Source of the DNA: an uncultured Bacteroidota bacterium
GTDB lineage: Bacteria > Bacteroidota > Bacteroidia > Chitinophagales > LD1
Assembly: GCA_937894725.1 (NCBI GenBank)
Contig: CALAYL010000056.1
Span: 45,198 to 109,197, forward strand
DNA: 64,000 nt
Direction of reading: 5' to 3'
How positions within the stretch are numbered: the first letter of the stretch is position 1; every line of letters begins with the position of its first letter. The position numbers were made by a program, and so were the translations under genes. This document shows positions 1-8,041 of this stretch, piece by piece. The notes beneath the pieces are model-generated. The model was not told the origin of the DNA and made no database searches. It saw nothing but the letters and a program-made list of their open reading frames with translations.

Positions 1-151
1 GAGTCAAATCCCACACTATACCATCTACTTCAGCGGCCACCACTGCTTTTGCCAAACCTTGTGAAATACTTTTGGCTACATCAAGTGCCGAAGTACCTTG
101 CGCCACTTCACGTATAGAACCATCAGGGAGTGTTATTTTTATCATATTCAT
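1..151 (-). CDS. thrS: Threonyl-tRNA synthetase, N-terminal fragment (runs off the left edge)
   Basis: The gene reads leftward and is cut by the window edge, so only about 50 residues are visible. They begin MNMIKITLPDGS and continue with the pattern of a TGS domain (ITLPDGSIREV, then SALDVAKSIS, then AVVAAEVDGIVWDL), which is the N-terminal domain of threonyl-tRNA synthetase. The enzyme charges tRNA-Thr in the cytoplasm. Two ATGs lie six bases apart (151 and 145); the second gives the more usual MIKITLP start. The gene is divergent from infC, whereas in many bacteria thrS is directly upstream and co-directional. A RelA/SpoT-type TGS domain is unlikely because here the domain is at the very N-terminus. 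Confidence 0.85.
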   Translation of the reverse strand, partial: MNMIKITLPDGSIREVAQGTSALDVAKSISQGLAKAVVAAEVDGIVWDLT

Positions 152-170
152 TTTGTTGTAAAAAGGAGCA

Positions 171-178
171 CGAAGATA
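171..178 (-). promoter_or_regulatory. Candidate -7 box for thrS
   Basis: On the minus strand this reads TATCTTCG, one base from the Bacteroidota -7 consensus TAnnTTTG, and lies about 20 bases before the thrS start. I see no convincing -33 element, so this is tentative. Confidence 0.3.
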
Positions 179-381
179 AAAAAAGTGTTGGATGATAAAA
201 TGATGCGTTAAGAAAAAACAGTAATTGGCATTTTACAACCCTAATGATCATGAATATGTACGAGTAACACGAATACCGCTAAATCGACAAAGTGAATTAG
301 ACAAAAAGATTTTATAACAAATACTTTTTATACTTAAATTTCCTTACTTTTACACACAAATTTTTTATTTAAAAAACCTAA

Positions 382-915
382 ATGGCAAGACCTCCCTTTA
401 AAAAAGAACTCGAACATCGCATTAATGATATGATCAGAGTCCCCGAAGTAAGAATCGTGGGCGACAATTCAGAACCTAAAGTCTATAGTACTCGTGAGGC
501 ACTAGACCTCGCTAGAAGTCTAAACCTCGACCTTGTCGAAATATCTCCAAACGCCAAACCGCCCGTTTGTCGTATTGTGGACTTCAACAAGTTTCTCTAC
601 GAAAAGAAAAAAAAGGAAAAGGAAATCAAGAGCAAAGCGAATAAAGTAGAAATAAAAGAACTTCGTTTTACGCCCAATACAGATGAACACGATATCGAAT
701 TTAAGGCAAAACATGCCGAAAAGTTTTTGGAAGATGGCAATAAAGTCAAAGCTAGTTTGATGTTTAGAGGTCGTTCGATTGTGTTTAAAGAAAGAGGCGA
801 ATTGCTTTTGCTTCAATTTGCGAAACGATTGGAAGAACACGCTACTGTGGAGCAACTACCGCTACTAGAAGGAAAGCGTATGATGATGACGCTATCACCT
901 AAGAAAAAGAAATAA
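382..915 (+). CDS. infC: Translation initiation factor IF-3
   Basis: This 177-residue protein has the normal IF-3 length and layout: an N-domain (about 1-80, with EVRIVGDN and LVEISPNAKPPVCRI), a lysine-rich helical linker (about 80-95) and a C-domain (KELRFTPNTDEHD, KVKASLMFRGRS). IF-3 binds the 30S subunit and checks start-codon choice. The start codon is ATG, not the AUU used for autoregulation in Escherichia coli. The gene heads the conserved infC-rpmI-rplT order. The stretch just upstream is AT-rich with no Shine-Dalgarno sequence, as is usual in this phylum. A TACTTTTA sequence at about 344-351 is a possible -7 box with one mismatch. Confidence 0.97.
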   Translation: MARPPFKKELEHRINDMIRVPEVRIVGDNSEPKVYSTREALDLARSLNLDLVEISPNAKPPVCRIVDFNKFLYEKKKKEKEIKSKANKVEIKELRFTPNTDEHDIEFKAKHAEKFLEDGNKVKASLMFRGRSIVFKERGELLLLQFAKRLEEHATVEQLPLLEGKRMMMTLSPKKKK

Positions 916-916
916 A

Positions 917-946
917 TTTGCAATTACCCAAAAAAGTATATCTTTG
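917..946 (+). promoter_or_regulatory. Internal promoter between infC and rpmI
   Basis: TTTG at 917-920, an 18-base spacer and TATCTTTG at 939-946 together match the Bacteroidota sigma-ABfr consensus (TTTG, 17-20 bases, TAnnTTTG) exactly. The site sits in the short infC-rpmI gap and would let L35 and L20 be transcribed independently of IF-3. Confidence 0.6.
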
Positions 947-965
947 CGGGCTAAAATAATTTAAA

Positions 966-1163
966 ATGCCAAAAGTAAAAACGAACTCCGGTGCCAAAAA
1001 ACGCTTTCGCGTTACCGGATCGGGAAAGATTAAGCGAGCAAAGGCCTACCATAGCCATCTCCTTGGAAGAAAGGCTACAAGCCGAAAGAAAGAATTGTCT
1101 AAAAGTACAGTGGTACATCCAAGTGATGAACACCGTATTAAAAGATTATTAAATTTAGCTTAA
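966..1163 (+). CDS. rpmI: 50S ribosomal protein bL35
   Basis: This 65-residue, highly basic protein begins MPKVKTNSGAKKRFRVTGSG and contains the KIKRAKAYHSHLL segment typical of bL35. It is a structural protein of the large ribosomal subunit. It lies between infC and rplT in the usual order, about 50 bases after infC and 20 bases before rplT. Its length is normal for the family. A perfect promoter-like sequence lies in front of it, so it may be expressed both from the infC promoter and from its own. Confidence 0.97.
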   Translation: MPKVKTNSGAKKRFRVTGSGKIKRAKAYHSHLLGRKATSRKKELSKSTVVHPSDEHRIKRLLNLA

Positions 1164-1183
1164 CCCTTTAAATCTACTAGAAA

Positions 1184-1531
1184 ATGCCACGTTCAGTCAA
1201 TAGCGTTGCCAGTCGCCAGCGCAGAAAAAAAATACTTAAAAAAGCAAAAGGATATTTCCTCAGCCGTCACAACGTTTACACCGTAGCTAAGAATGCTGTC
1301 GAAAAAGCAGGTCTATATGCTTACAAAGGTCGTAAACTCAAAAAGCGTCAATTCCGAAGCCTATGGATCACGCGTATCAACGCTGCCGTAAGAGAAGAAG
1401 GATTGAGCTACTCTGTATTTATCAATAAACTACATGCTGCAGGTATCGACATTAACCGTAAGGTTCTTGCCGATCTAGCACTAAATAACCTTGAAGCTTT
1501 CAAAGCTATTGTAGCTAAAGCAAAAGGATAA
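1184..1531 (+). CDS. rplT: 50S ribosomal protein bL20
   Basis: The 115-residue product begins MPRSVNSVASRQRRKKILK and carries the conserved helices GYFLSRHNVYTVAKNAVEKAG and RQFRSLWITRINAA of bL20. It binds 23S rRNA early in large-subunit assembly; in other bacteria it also represses the infC operon by binding its mRNA, but I see no obvious copy of that site here. It is the last gene of the operon and is followed within 15 bases by a rho-independent terminator. Length and sequence are normal. Confidence 0.97.
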   Translation: MPRSVNSVASRQRRKKILKKAKGYFLSRHNVYTVAKNAVEKAGLYAYKGRKLKKRQFRSLWITRINAAVREEGLSYSVFINKLHAAGIDINRKVLADLALNNLEAFKAIVAKAKG

Positions 1532-1545
1532 AAAGAAGCTTGTTT

Positions 1546-1579
1546 AAAAAAAAGACTACCCAAAAGGTGGTCTTTTTTT
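1546..1579. terminator. Bidirectional terminator between rplT and the cytochrome c gene
   Basis: AGACTACC (1553-1560) pairs with GGTGGTCT (1566-1573), with one G-T pair and a CAAAA loop, between an A-tract and a T-tract. It can end transcription from both sides; the convergent cytochrome c gene stops at its edge. Confidence 0.85.
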
Positions 1580-2003
1580 ATTTACAACTATCTGCTTGTG
1601 TTTTTACCCAGAGGGTACGAATAGCCGACTTATTTTTGCGCTCGTTCATAAAGCTATCTTGCATAAAATTCATCAAATTTGCTATTTCCACATCATTTAG
1701 GTTGATAGGATACATTGGTTGATAATACATTTTTCCATTTACAACGATAGTATCTTCCATACCGCTTCGTATCAGGCAAGGTAACTGCTCAAAATGCACA
1801 TTTAGATAATCCGACTCCCGAAGTGGGGGTACAAGAAGGGCTATTCCTTCGCCATTTTCGCCATGACAGCTAGCACAAGACTGCATATAGGTGATCCGCC
1901 CAGCAGACTCATAGGCAGAATAAAAAAATGTCATGTACAAAAAAAACAATAAGGCTAGGAGTGGGAAAACCACCATAGCCCATCTCAACAACCGATTATT
2001 CAT
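1578..2003 (-). CDS. Membrane-anchored c-type cytochrome
   Basis: The 141-residue protein has one N-terminal hydrophobic segment (about residues 8-30) that would anchor it in the membrane, followed by a single haem-binding CASCH motif at 43-47. The fold continues with GENGEGIALLVPPL, and the sixth haem ligand is probably a Met in the MYYQPMYP region. It probably carries electrons on the periplasmic face, near cytochrome oxidase. The gene follows the SCO gene and its start overlaps that gene's end by eight bases, so the two are co-transcribed; SCO proteins help metallate the CuA site of cytochrome oxidase. The exact redox partner cannot be told from the sequence. Confidence 0.85.
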   Translation of the reverse strand: MNNRLLRWAMVVFPLLALLFFLYMTFFYSAYESAGRITYMQSCASCHGENGEGIALLVPPLRESDYLNVHFEQLPCLIRSGMEDTIVVNGKMYYQPMYPINLNDVEIANLMNFMQDSFMNERKNKSAIRTLWVKTQADSCK

Positions 2004-2631
2004 GAAGCAATGATTTTATATCTTTTGTCAATCGAGGCATTTCCTTTTCATCTACCCCATTGTAATAGCCTCTAATGCGGCCTTGCTGATCTACCAATAT
2101 AAAATTGCCAGCGTGCATAAAACCTCCAGGCGAATTTTCGTCTTCGGCAGCTTCGGTCAAAAATCGATCTGCTGTGGCATAAATACTATCTCGATTGCCA
2201 GTGAGAAAAGTCCATTGCTTTGTATCTACACCGAGCTTGGTGGCATAAATAGCTAAAACCGATGCTGAATCTCGGGCGGGATCTATCGTAAAAGAAGTGA
2301 TAACAAAATTCGGTTCGGCTTTAAGCTCATTTTGAACAGTAAGTAAGTTGCGTTTCATTTTTACACAGATAGAAGGACAATGCGTAAAGAAAAAATCGAC
2401 CAAATACACTTTTCCCCTTAGCTCATCGCTGCAAAATGCTTGCGCTTCTTGATTTTCAAAACAAAAACTTGGTGCTGCTGCCGCAATGGTATCATAAACC
2501 ACTTGCCCATTTTCGTTTTGTCGCACCACTATTTTTTCGCCTATTACCCGCACTCTGTCTATCTTTTCTTTACATCCAAAAAGAAAAACAAGCAGCATAG
2601 TAAGGACAAAAAATTCATATCTTTTTTTCAT
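1996..2631 (-). CDS. SCO1/SenC-family copper chaperone lipoprotein
   Basis: The 211-residue product starts with a lipoprotein signal ending FLFGC (Cys20). It then has a thioredoxin-like SCO fold with the copper-binding pair C85-PSI-C89 in FTHCPSICVKM, the TIDPARDS segment, and the third ligand His173 in GGFMHAGN. All three copper ligands are therefore present. SCO proteins deliver copper to, or reduce, the CuA site of cytochrome c oxidase. It is the first gene of a two-gene unit with the downstream membrane cytochrome c, and it is divergent from lipA with about 60 bases between them. Confidence 0.92.
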   Translation of the reverse strand: MKKRYEFFVLTMLLVFLFGCKEKIDRVRVIGEKIVVRQNENGQVVYDTIAAAAPSFCFENQEAQAFCSDELRGKVYLVDFFFTHCPSICVKMKRNLLTVQNELKAEPNFVITSFTIDPARDSASVLAIYATKLGVDTKQWTFLTGNRDSIYATADRFLTEAAEDENSPGGFMHAGNFILVDQQGRIRGYYNGVDEKEMPRLTKDIKSLLHE

Positions 2632-2692
2632 ATCACAAAAATGAACAAATTTGTGAGCAATGAGTTTGATTTATGATTATTTTTAAACCCTG

Positions 2693-3559
2693 ATGGAAAC
2701 AACTCAAAATAAAGAGCGAATCAAAAAACCAGATTGGCTCAAGATAAAATTGCCCTCGGGCGAATCGTTTAGTGACGTGAAGAAAAATGTAGCACAAAAT
2801 CGTCTGCATACTATCTGCGAGAGTGGCAATTGCCCTAATCAAACAGAGTGTTGGGGCGTAGGCACGGCTACCTTGATGATACTGGGCAATGTGTGTACAA
2901 GGTCGTGTATGTTTTGTAGTGTTGCTACAGGCAAGCCCGAAAATGTGGATATCACCGAACCGCTGCGAGTAGCCCAGTCGATTCAAGCTATGGGGCTAAA
3001 ACATGCAGTCATCACATCAGTGGATAGAGATGACCTAGCCGATGGTGGCTCAACGATATGGGCCGCTACTGTGCGCGCTATCCGCAAACACGCTCCTGGG
3101 GTGACTTTAGAAACCTTGATACCCGACTTTCAAGGAAAATGGGACAATCTACAACGCATCATCGATGTGAAACCTGAGGTAGTATCTCACAATCTCGAAA
3201 CAGTGAAACGACTCACCCGCGAGGTACGCATACAAGCAAAATATGAACGTAGCCTTGAGGTATTGGATAGATTGAAAAAGGGCGGTATCGATCGTACTAA
3301 ATCTGGCATCATGCTCGGACTAGGCGAAACGGAAGAAGAACTCATAGAAGCTATGGAGGAACTAAGAGCCCAATCAGTCGATATTCTTACACTAGGTCAA
3401 TACCTACAACCTACCAAAGCGCACTTGCCTGTAGCACTATATGTTACCCCAGCTGATTTTGAGCGCTATAGACTGATAGGTTTACAAATGGGATTCAAAT
3501 TTGTAGAATCGGGTCCCATGGTAAGATCTTCGTATCATGCGGAGAAGCATGTGGTGTAG
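2693..3559 (+). CDS. lipA: Lipoyl synthase
   Basis: This radical SAM enzyme inserts two sulphur atoms into protein-bound octanoyl groups to make lipoyl cofactors. The 288-residue sequence has both [4Fe-4S] clusters: the LipA-specific auxiliary set CX4CX5C (C42, C47, C53, in ICESGNCPNQTECW) and the radical SAM set CX3CX2C (C68, C72, C75, in CTRSCMFC). The C-terminal GPMVRSSYHAEK contains the conserved serine that also ligates the auxiliary cluster. The start at 2693 gives the normal family length. It stands alone, convergent with the next minus-strand gene; no lipB is visible in the window. Confidence 0.97.
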   Translation: METTQNKERIKKPDWLKIKLPSGESFSDVKKNVAQNRLHTICESGNCPNQTECWGVGTATLMILGNVCTRSCMFCSVATGKPENVDITEPLRVAQSIQAMGLKHAVITSVDRDDLADGGSTIWAATVRAIRKHAPGVTLETLIPDFQGKWDNLQRIIDVKPEVVSHNLETVKRLTREVRIQAKYERSLEVLDRLKKGGIDRTKSGIMLGLGETEEELIEAMEELRAQSVDILTLGQYLQPTKAHLPVALYVTPADFERYRLIGLQMGFKFVESGPMVRSSYHAEKHVV

Positions 3560-3599
3560 GAGGAAATAACCTTGCTTTAGCCCCATTACCAACTCCACA

Positions 3600-4202
3600 T
3601 CAATATAAAAAGGGAAATAGCATTTTGACTTCTCGTTGATAGCGGACATACTGCTCGCCAAACTCTTTTACTAACTTTTGTTCTTCTAGCTTTACCCCTA
3701 TAGGTAAATACAGTAACGATATAAGCACAAAAATAATCATAGAATAGGTAGGTAAAGCAACTACAGCACCTACTAACATGAGAATAGTACCAAAATATAA
3801 AGGGTGGCGAACGTAAGCATACAGCCCTGTTTTTATTAAATGTTTTACCTCTACTTTTTGCTCTGGTTGGATTTTATCGAGCTGCTGGAGTCCGACAAAC
3901 TCGCGCTTATTGAAAGAGTAAAAAGCTATGCCCAAAATCACCAGACCCACTAAGAATAATACACCTCCACTACCAAGTGAGATGTAGGTTTGTTCAAAAA
4001 TATATGCTTCATTTTGTGTAAACAACAAATACCCAAGCACGGAGAACAAAATCACACTGTATAGATTAAAGCCTAAACGATAAAAGGGATAATATCGACC
4101 TAAAAAATGAGCCACTTTTTCTTTGACCCTATCATGAGCCAAAATACTGTGTGTGGTATAAAAAAAGAGCCATCCAAACACCACGCTTAAATAATATATC
4201 AT
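3600..4202 (-). CDS. Integral membrane methyltransferase-like protein (NnrU/isoprenylcysteine methyltransferase type)
   Basis: The 200-residue protein has about five hydrophobic segments. Its C-terminal part carries YAYVRHPLYFGTIL and then KLEEQKLVKEFGEQYVRYQ, a signature shared by isoprenylcysteine/phospholipid methyltransferases and the related NnrU and MSR-type membrane proteins, in which the RHP and EE residues bind S-adenosylmethionine. The substrate is unknown. It follows the DUF4281-like gene with a three-base gap, so the two are probably co-transcribed with the upstream histidine kinase. Confidence 0.75.
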   Translation of the reverse strand: MIYYLSVVFGWLFFYTTHSILAHDRVKEKVAHFLGRYYPFYRLGFNLYSVILFSVLGYLLFTQNEAYIFEQTYISLGSGGVLFLVGLVILGIAFYSFNKREFVGLQQLDKIQPEQKVEVKHLIKTGLYAYVRHPLYFGTILMLVGAVVALPTYSMIIFVLISLLYLPIGVKLEEQKLVKEFGEQYVRYQREVKMLFPFLY

Positions 4203-4205
4203 ATT

Positions 4206-4631
4206 TTATGGCTTTGTGTTGCTAAATTTCAACAATCGAACCGTAGCGTAAATTAGATAACCGATAGGGCCAAAAAGAAAAGTAAATGGCAATGCTAGGG
4301 TGTATAATGCCCGATGAATATGTTGCTTTTGCGCTTGCTCTACGATAAATGTACCTATCAATAAATCAAAGGCAAGATAATGAACCCAACCCGCTAATAC
4401 AGCCTGATCTTGTTCAAACATCTGCTTCACATTTTCTAAAGAGCTAAAGCTTTCGCTGTTGAATTCCGAAGATGAGCTAAACAAGATATAGGCATACAAA
4501 ATAGCTAGTGCCACCACTACACCATAACGAATAACAGGAAAGGTTAATCTCCAATGTGGTAGCAAAACTAATAGCAACCATGCAGGAAGCACAGCTATAT
4601 TCGCTATTTTAAACAATAATGATGCATCCAT
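4206..4631 (-). CDS. ABA4-like (DUF4281) membrane protein
   Basis: The 141-residue protein has four predicted membrane segments and the motifs AGWVHYLAFDLLIGTFI and LPFTFLFGPIGYLIY, which I recognise from the ABA4-like/DUF4281 family. The plant member is linked to neoxanthin formation; the bacterial role is not established. Here it lies between a histidine kinase and a methyltransferase-like membrane protein, all on the minus strand with gaps under ten bases. Whether it acts on carotenoids in this organism cannot be told; no carotenoid genes are in the window. Confidence 0.75.
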   Translation of the reverse strand: MDASLLFKIANIAVLPAWLLLVLLPHWRLTFPVIRYGVVVALAILYAYILFSSSSEFNSESFSSLENVKQMFEQDQAVLAGWVHYLAFDLLIGTFIVEQAQKQHIHRALYTLALPFTFLFGPIGYLIYATVRLLKFSNTKP

Positions 4632-4639
4632 AAAATAAT

Positions 4640-6163
4640 TTAAGCGGTCGGAAAATATCGCGGCAATTCTATTCTAAAAGTCGTACCCATATTGGGTTCA
4701 GAATTTTTGACATAAATGCGTCCATGGTGGTACTCCTCCACTATTCGTTTTGTAAGGGAAAGACCTAGCCCCCACCCTCTCCGTTTAGTACTAAAACCTG
4801 GCTCAAATATCGTTTTGTGTTTTCCCTTTGGAATACCACAACCTGTATCACTTATATCAATAATCACGAGCTGGCTAGTACTGGCTGTATTGATGGTGAG
4901 TGTACCTACCCCATCCATGGCATCTAGTGCATTTTTGAGTAGATTTTCTATCACCCAATTAAAGAGCTGATGATTGACTAAAAACTCCAAAGAAGGGTCA
5001 TCGCTAGCTACATGAAAGGCCACTTGCTTAGACGAACGCTGCTTGATATAATCGACATTTTGGGCGATAGTATCTTGCACCAAAGCGGGCACTAGCTGAG
5101 GCTGTGCGCCTATCTTCGAAAATCTATCGGCTACCAAGGTGAGCCTTTCTACATCATGGTCGAGAGCTTCAATCACACTCGCATCTATCACATCGGCTTT
5201 ATTGTCTCGAAGGTATTCGACCCATGCCGAAATCGAAGATATAGGCGTGCCGAGCTGATGGGCAGTTTCTTTGGCTAGTCCCACCCATACTTGATTCTGC
5301 TCTGCTCTGCGGGCATTACTCATGGCTAAATAAGAAAAAAGAGCAAATGCAGCAAAAATAAGCAACTGAATGAGTGGAAAAATCTTGAGCTGACTCAAGA
5401 CCTCGCTATCATCAAAGTAGATTTGCTGATGTACCCCATCTCCCAAATCCACTTTAATAGGCTCATGTTTTGACTGCATATTTTTTATTAACGTAGTTAT
5501 TTTGCTCTGTTCGTCCACATCGCAGGAGTCGAGATTGCCATAGGCGAGCAACTGCAAACTATCATCCATCAACAACACTGGCGCAGATGCCGTATTGATG
5601 ACCACTTCCGTTATAAATGAACTAATAATTTCATTGAGAGTAGATTTTAGTTCGGTAAAAAGTTTAGAGTCCTGGTAGTAAATAAAATTGCTTTTCCCAA
5701 AATAAGAAACTACAATAGGTGGATAGATTCTAAATTTATCAAACAACGTATCATTTATATTTAGCGAAGCTTTATCTTGTCTTACTTCAATATTTCTAAC
5801 ATCAATGATTTTTCCTTCATGGTCTGCTAAAGCTACGGGTATATCTGTATTGCTTGTAATGATTTCACTAAAAAAATTGAGTTCCTCATTATTTTCTACA
5901 CTAATAATAAATTTGGTCGATTGCGCCCAGATATTCACTTTCTTTCGTTCATCGGTAGCCAGTCGAGTAAAAAGGTCATTGGTATAGCGTACTAATTTTG
6001 CTCTACTCATGATAGCTTCTGCCCATAGCTTGGCTTTTCGTTTTTCTTCGTTGGCTATCTTGGTGGTGATATAGTTGGTATATATCAATGTGCTCAGCCC
6101 TATGATAGAGGCTATGACGAGCAATAATATTTTGTAGTTATATTTTCGGGTGTATATATCCAT
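4640..6163 (-). CDS. Orphan membrane sensor histidine kinase
   Basis: The 507-residue protein has a membrane segment near residues 12-32, a periplasmic sensing region of about 230 residues with no domain I recognise, and a second membrane segment near 262-282. A DHp helix with phospho-acceptor His302 (ETAHQLGTPISS) follows, then a HATPase domain with NLLKNALDAM (N-box), DISDTGCGIP (G1) and GWGLGLSLTKRI (G2). It autophosphorylates and passes phosphate to a response regulator, but none is encoded beside it. It follows the 6165 gene almost directly. The signal is unknown. Confidence 0.9.
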   Translation of the reverse strand: MDIYTRKYNYKILLLVIASIIGLSTLIYTNYITTKIANEEKRKAKLWAEAIMSRAKLVRYTNDLFTRLATDERKKVNIWAQSTKFIISVENNEELNFFSEIITSNTDIPVALADHEGKIIDVRNIEVRQDKASLNINDTLFDKFRIYPPIVVSYFGKSNFIYYQDSKLFTELKSTLNEIISSFITEVVINTASAPVLLMDDSLQLLAYGNLDSCDVDEQSKITTLIKNMQSKHEPIKVDLGDGVHQQIYFDDSEVLSQLKIFPLIQLLIFAAFALFSYLAMSNARRAEQNQVWVGLAKETAHQLGTPISSISAWVEYLRDNKADVIDASVIEALDHDVERLTLVADRFSKIGAQPQLVPALVQDTIAQNVDYIKQRSSKQVAFHVASDDPSLEFLVNHQLFNWVIENLLKNALDAMDGVGTLTINTASTSQLVIIDISDTGCGIPKGKHKTIFEPGFSTKRRGWGLGLSLTKRIVEEYHHGRIYVKNSEPNMGTTFRIELPRYFPTA

Positions 6164-6164
6164 G

Positions 6165-6668
6165 CTATGACGCTACCTTGATTTGAAGCATTCGGGCTAG
6201 CCATGTTTGATTGATGGGTTTGAGCCAAGTTGCTTGCAAGGTTTGTATCGTATTATCAAAAACGAGAATCTCCGGATTTATTGTTTGATTATTTACTTCT
6301 TGCACCAGCGCTTTGTAATCTTTTAAATACACCGTGTCATTATCTACATAAGCCACATTGAGTCTATTGAAAAAATCAATGCCCAACTTAGCGCCCATTT
6401 CTTTTACAAAATTGACGGAACTATCGATAGAGCAACCACTGGCATGCGTAGCTGACTCATCGGCTGCGAGTATCAGAAAAAGCTGGTGTGCCACCGTAGT
6501 ATCTGCGCTGAGTGCTACTTTGTGGGCTGCCCATTGGGCTACAAATTCTTTTGCATTTTGCTGTAAAATATTCGATTCGCTCTCTGTCAATAGCCTATCT
6601 GCTTGATAGACCCAGATACGAGATTGAGGTGAAAGAGTTAGAAACAATTTTTGGATTAAATATGACAT
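6165..6668 (-). CDS. Conserved Bacteroidota protein, often labelled 'ABC transporter ATPase'
   Basis: From the internal ATG at 6668 the product is 167 residues. It has the pattern RIWVYQADRLLTE, then FVAQWAAHKV, ASGCSIDSSVNFVKEMG and FFNRLNVAYVD, which recurs in a small conserved Bacteroidota protein. That family is commonly mislabelled as an ABC transporter ATPase; there is no Walker A, ABC signature or Walker B motif here. The ORF extends 15 codons further upstream, but that part is not protein-like and the shorter start fits the family. The Cys in GCSIDSS could be catalytic or structural. It lies two bases before the histidine kinase; function unknown. Confidence 0.7.
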   Translation of the reverse strand: MSYLIQKLFLTLSPQSRIWVYQADRLLTESESNILQQNAKEFVAQWAAHKVALSADTTVAHQLFLILAADESATHASGCSIDSSVNFVKEMGAKLGIDFFNRLNVAYVDNDTVYLKDYKALVQEVNNQTINPEILVFDNTIQTLQATWLKPINQTWLARMLQIKVAS

Positions 6669-6761
6669 AACTATGACAATCGATGTATGGTGAATGTATT
6701 TATTTGCGGTCAATAATTGGTGAAAATATATAAAACCCGCTTTACTTTACAATATACTAAA

Positions 6762-7997
6762 ATGAAACTACTTTTTACGCTTATTTTAACGTCTTCCATT
6801 TTTGCTCAAAGCTTTGCACTATTAGATAGTCTATCCATAGGTACAAACAAAAAAGACATTTCATTTTACAGTCTTACAAGCAAAGCAAAGACAACTATAA
6901 CAAACGATGATTGGCATCTTGCATTTTCATCTAAGTCAGCGGCATTTCCGAGCAACACGCTTCAGTCGGCTGCTATTCGTATCAATGAAGCAAATGGAGT
7001 ATCAGTATATAAAGTACCTGGACTGGGTTTGAATGATTTCAACATACTAGATACTACTGGATGGAGAAGCTGGAAAAAAATACATGATAGCGATACCCTA
7101 ATTTGGATGGGTGCTTTTAACCGAAACCTCGACCCAAACGACCAGTTTAATTATGGTTGGGGTTCATACAGCTTTGCAGCACACAGTGTTGTAGGCGATT
7201 CCTTGTTTTTAGTACAGCTACCAGATGGCTCTCTCAAAAAACTAGCTATTTTGAAGAATGAGTGGGACACTGCCTTCATTATTCGGTATAGTGCCATTTC
7301 TGCTAGTCAAGCTACAGACTTACTCATTCCAAAAAAACCATACAAACCCAAAAACTTTGCCTACGTAGATATGAATCTAAATACGATTGCAGATCGTGAG
7401 CCTTTAGGCACTGACTGGGATTTCAACTTCTCAATATATGCTGATGCAAGCGGCAATAAAAAAGTAGGCCTTTTGCTTAACAATGGAGTCACGGCATTGG
7501 GCAATCAAACTTATGATGCCCAAAACCCATGTCCATTTAATATCGCATTTAATGATGATTACAATGCGCTTGGCACATTAGGTAGCAATGATGTGCTGGA
7601 TAGTAATGTAGTATCATCCCATGTAAGCTATATCCGCACAGCAAATGGTCGTGTTTTCTCCTTGCAGTTTAGCCCACCGAATCTGACTACAAATACCATC
7701 TACTTTACTACCACACTTTGCAGTGGAGCAAATTCGATAACCGATGATCCTCGCGTTTTAGCACTTTCCATTTATCCTAATCCAGCGCAAGATTATATTA
7801 ATATCAACAGTACAGCTGCCATAGTAGCTCCTGCACAGCTCCTATTGAGTGACATGGCGGGCAAAGTTTGTATTGCTACGACACTGAATGATACTGCTTC
7901 AAAACTAAATATAGCGCAATTAGAAAACGGAGTCTATTTTTTGAGAATGACGATAAACGATAAATCATCCACTACCAAGTTGGTTGTAAATAGATAG
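6762..7997 (+). CDS. Secreted protein with type A T9SS sorting domain
   Basis: The start at 6762 is chosen because it places a signal peptide (MKLLFTLILTSSIFAQS) at the N-terminus; the open frame reaches back to 6717. The 411-residue protein has a central region with two DW-containing strands (TNDDWHLAFS and GTDWDFNFSIY) vaguely like HmuY-type beta proteins, and ends with an 80-residue T9SS type A C-terminal domain (LSIYPNPAQDYINI, LLLSDMAGKV, LENGVYFLRMTI, TKLVVNR). It should cross the outer membrane by the type IX system and be anchored at or released from the surface. Haem binding cannot be claimed. It stands alone, before a two-component pair. Confidence 0.8.
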   Translation: MKLLFTLILTSSIFAQSFALLDSLSIGTNKKDISFYSLTSKAKTTITNDDWHLAFSSKSAAFPSNTLQSAAIRINEANGVSVYKVPGLGLNDFNILDTTGWRSWKKIHDSDTLIWMGAFNRNLDPNDQFNYGWGSYSFAAHSVVGDSLFLVQLPDGSLKKLAILKNEWDTAFIIRYSAISASQATDLLIPKKPYKPKNFAYVDMNLNTIADREPLGTDWDFNFSIYADASGNKKVGLLLNNGVTALGNQTYDAQNPCPFNIAFNDDYNALGTLGSNDVLDSNVVSSHVSYIRTANGRVFSLQFSPPNLTTNTIYFTTTLCSGANSITDDPRVLALSIYPNPAQDYININSTAAIVAPAQLLLSDMAGKVCIATTLNDTASKLNIAQLENGVYFLRMTINDKSSTTKLVVNR

Positions 7998-8030
7998 GTA
8001 GTTGATTTAAGATATATTGTACGAAATCAA

Positions 8031-8038
8031 TATATTTC
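8031..8038 (+). promoter_or_regulatory. Candidate -7 box abutting the start codon at 8042
   Basis: TATATTTC is one base from TAnnTTTG and is followed by GGC and then the ATG. If it is used, the transcript would start at or within a few bases of the start codon. No good -33 element is seen. Confidence 0.3.
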
Positions 8039-8041
8039 GGC

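Noticed and set aside
6165..6668. Label of this gene as an ABC transporter ATPase, as is common for its family
   Set aside because: No Walker A, signature or Walker B motif is present; the name is a propagated error.
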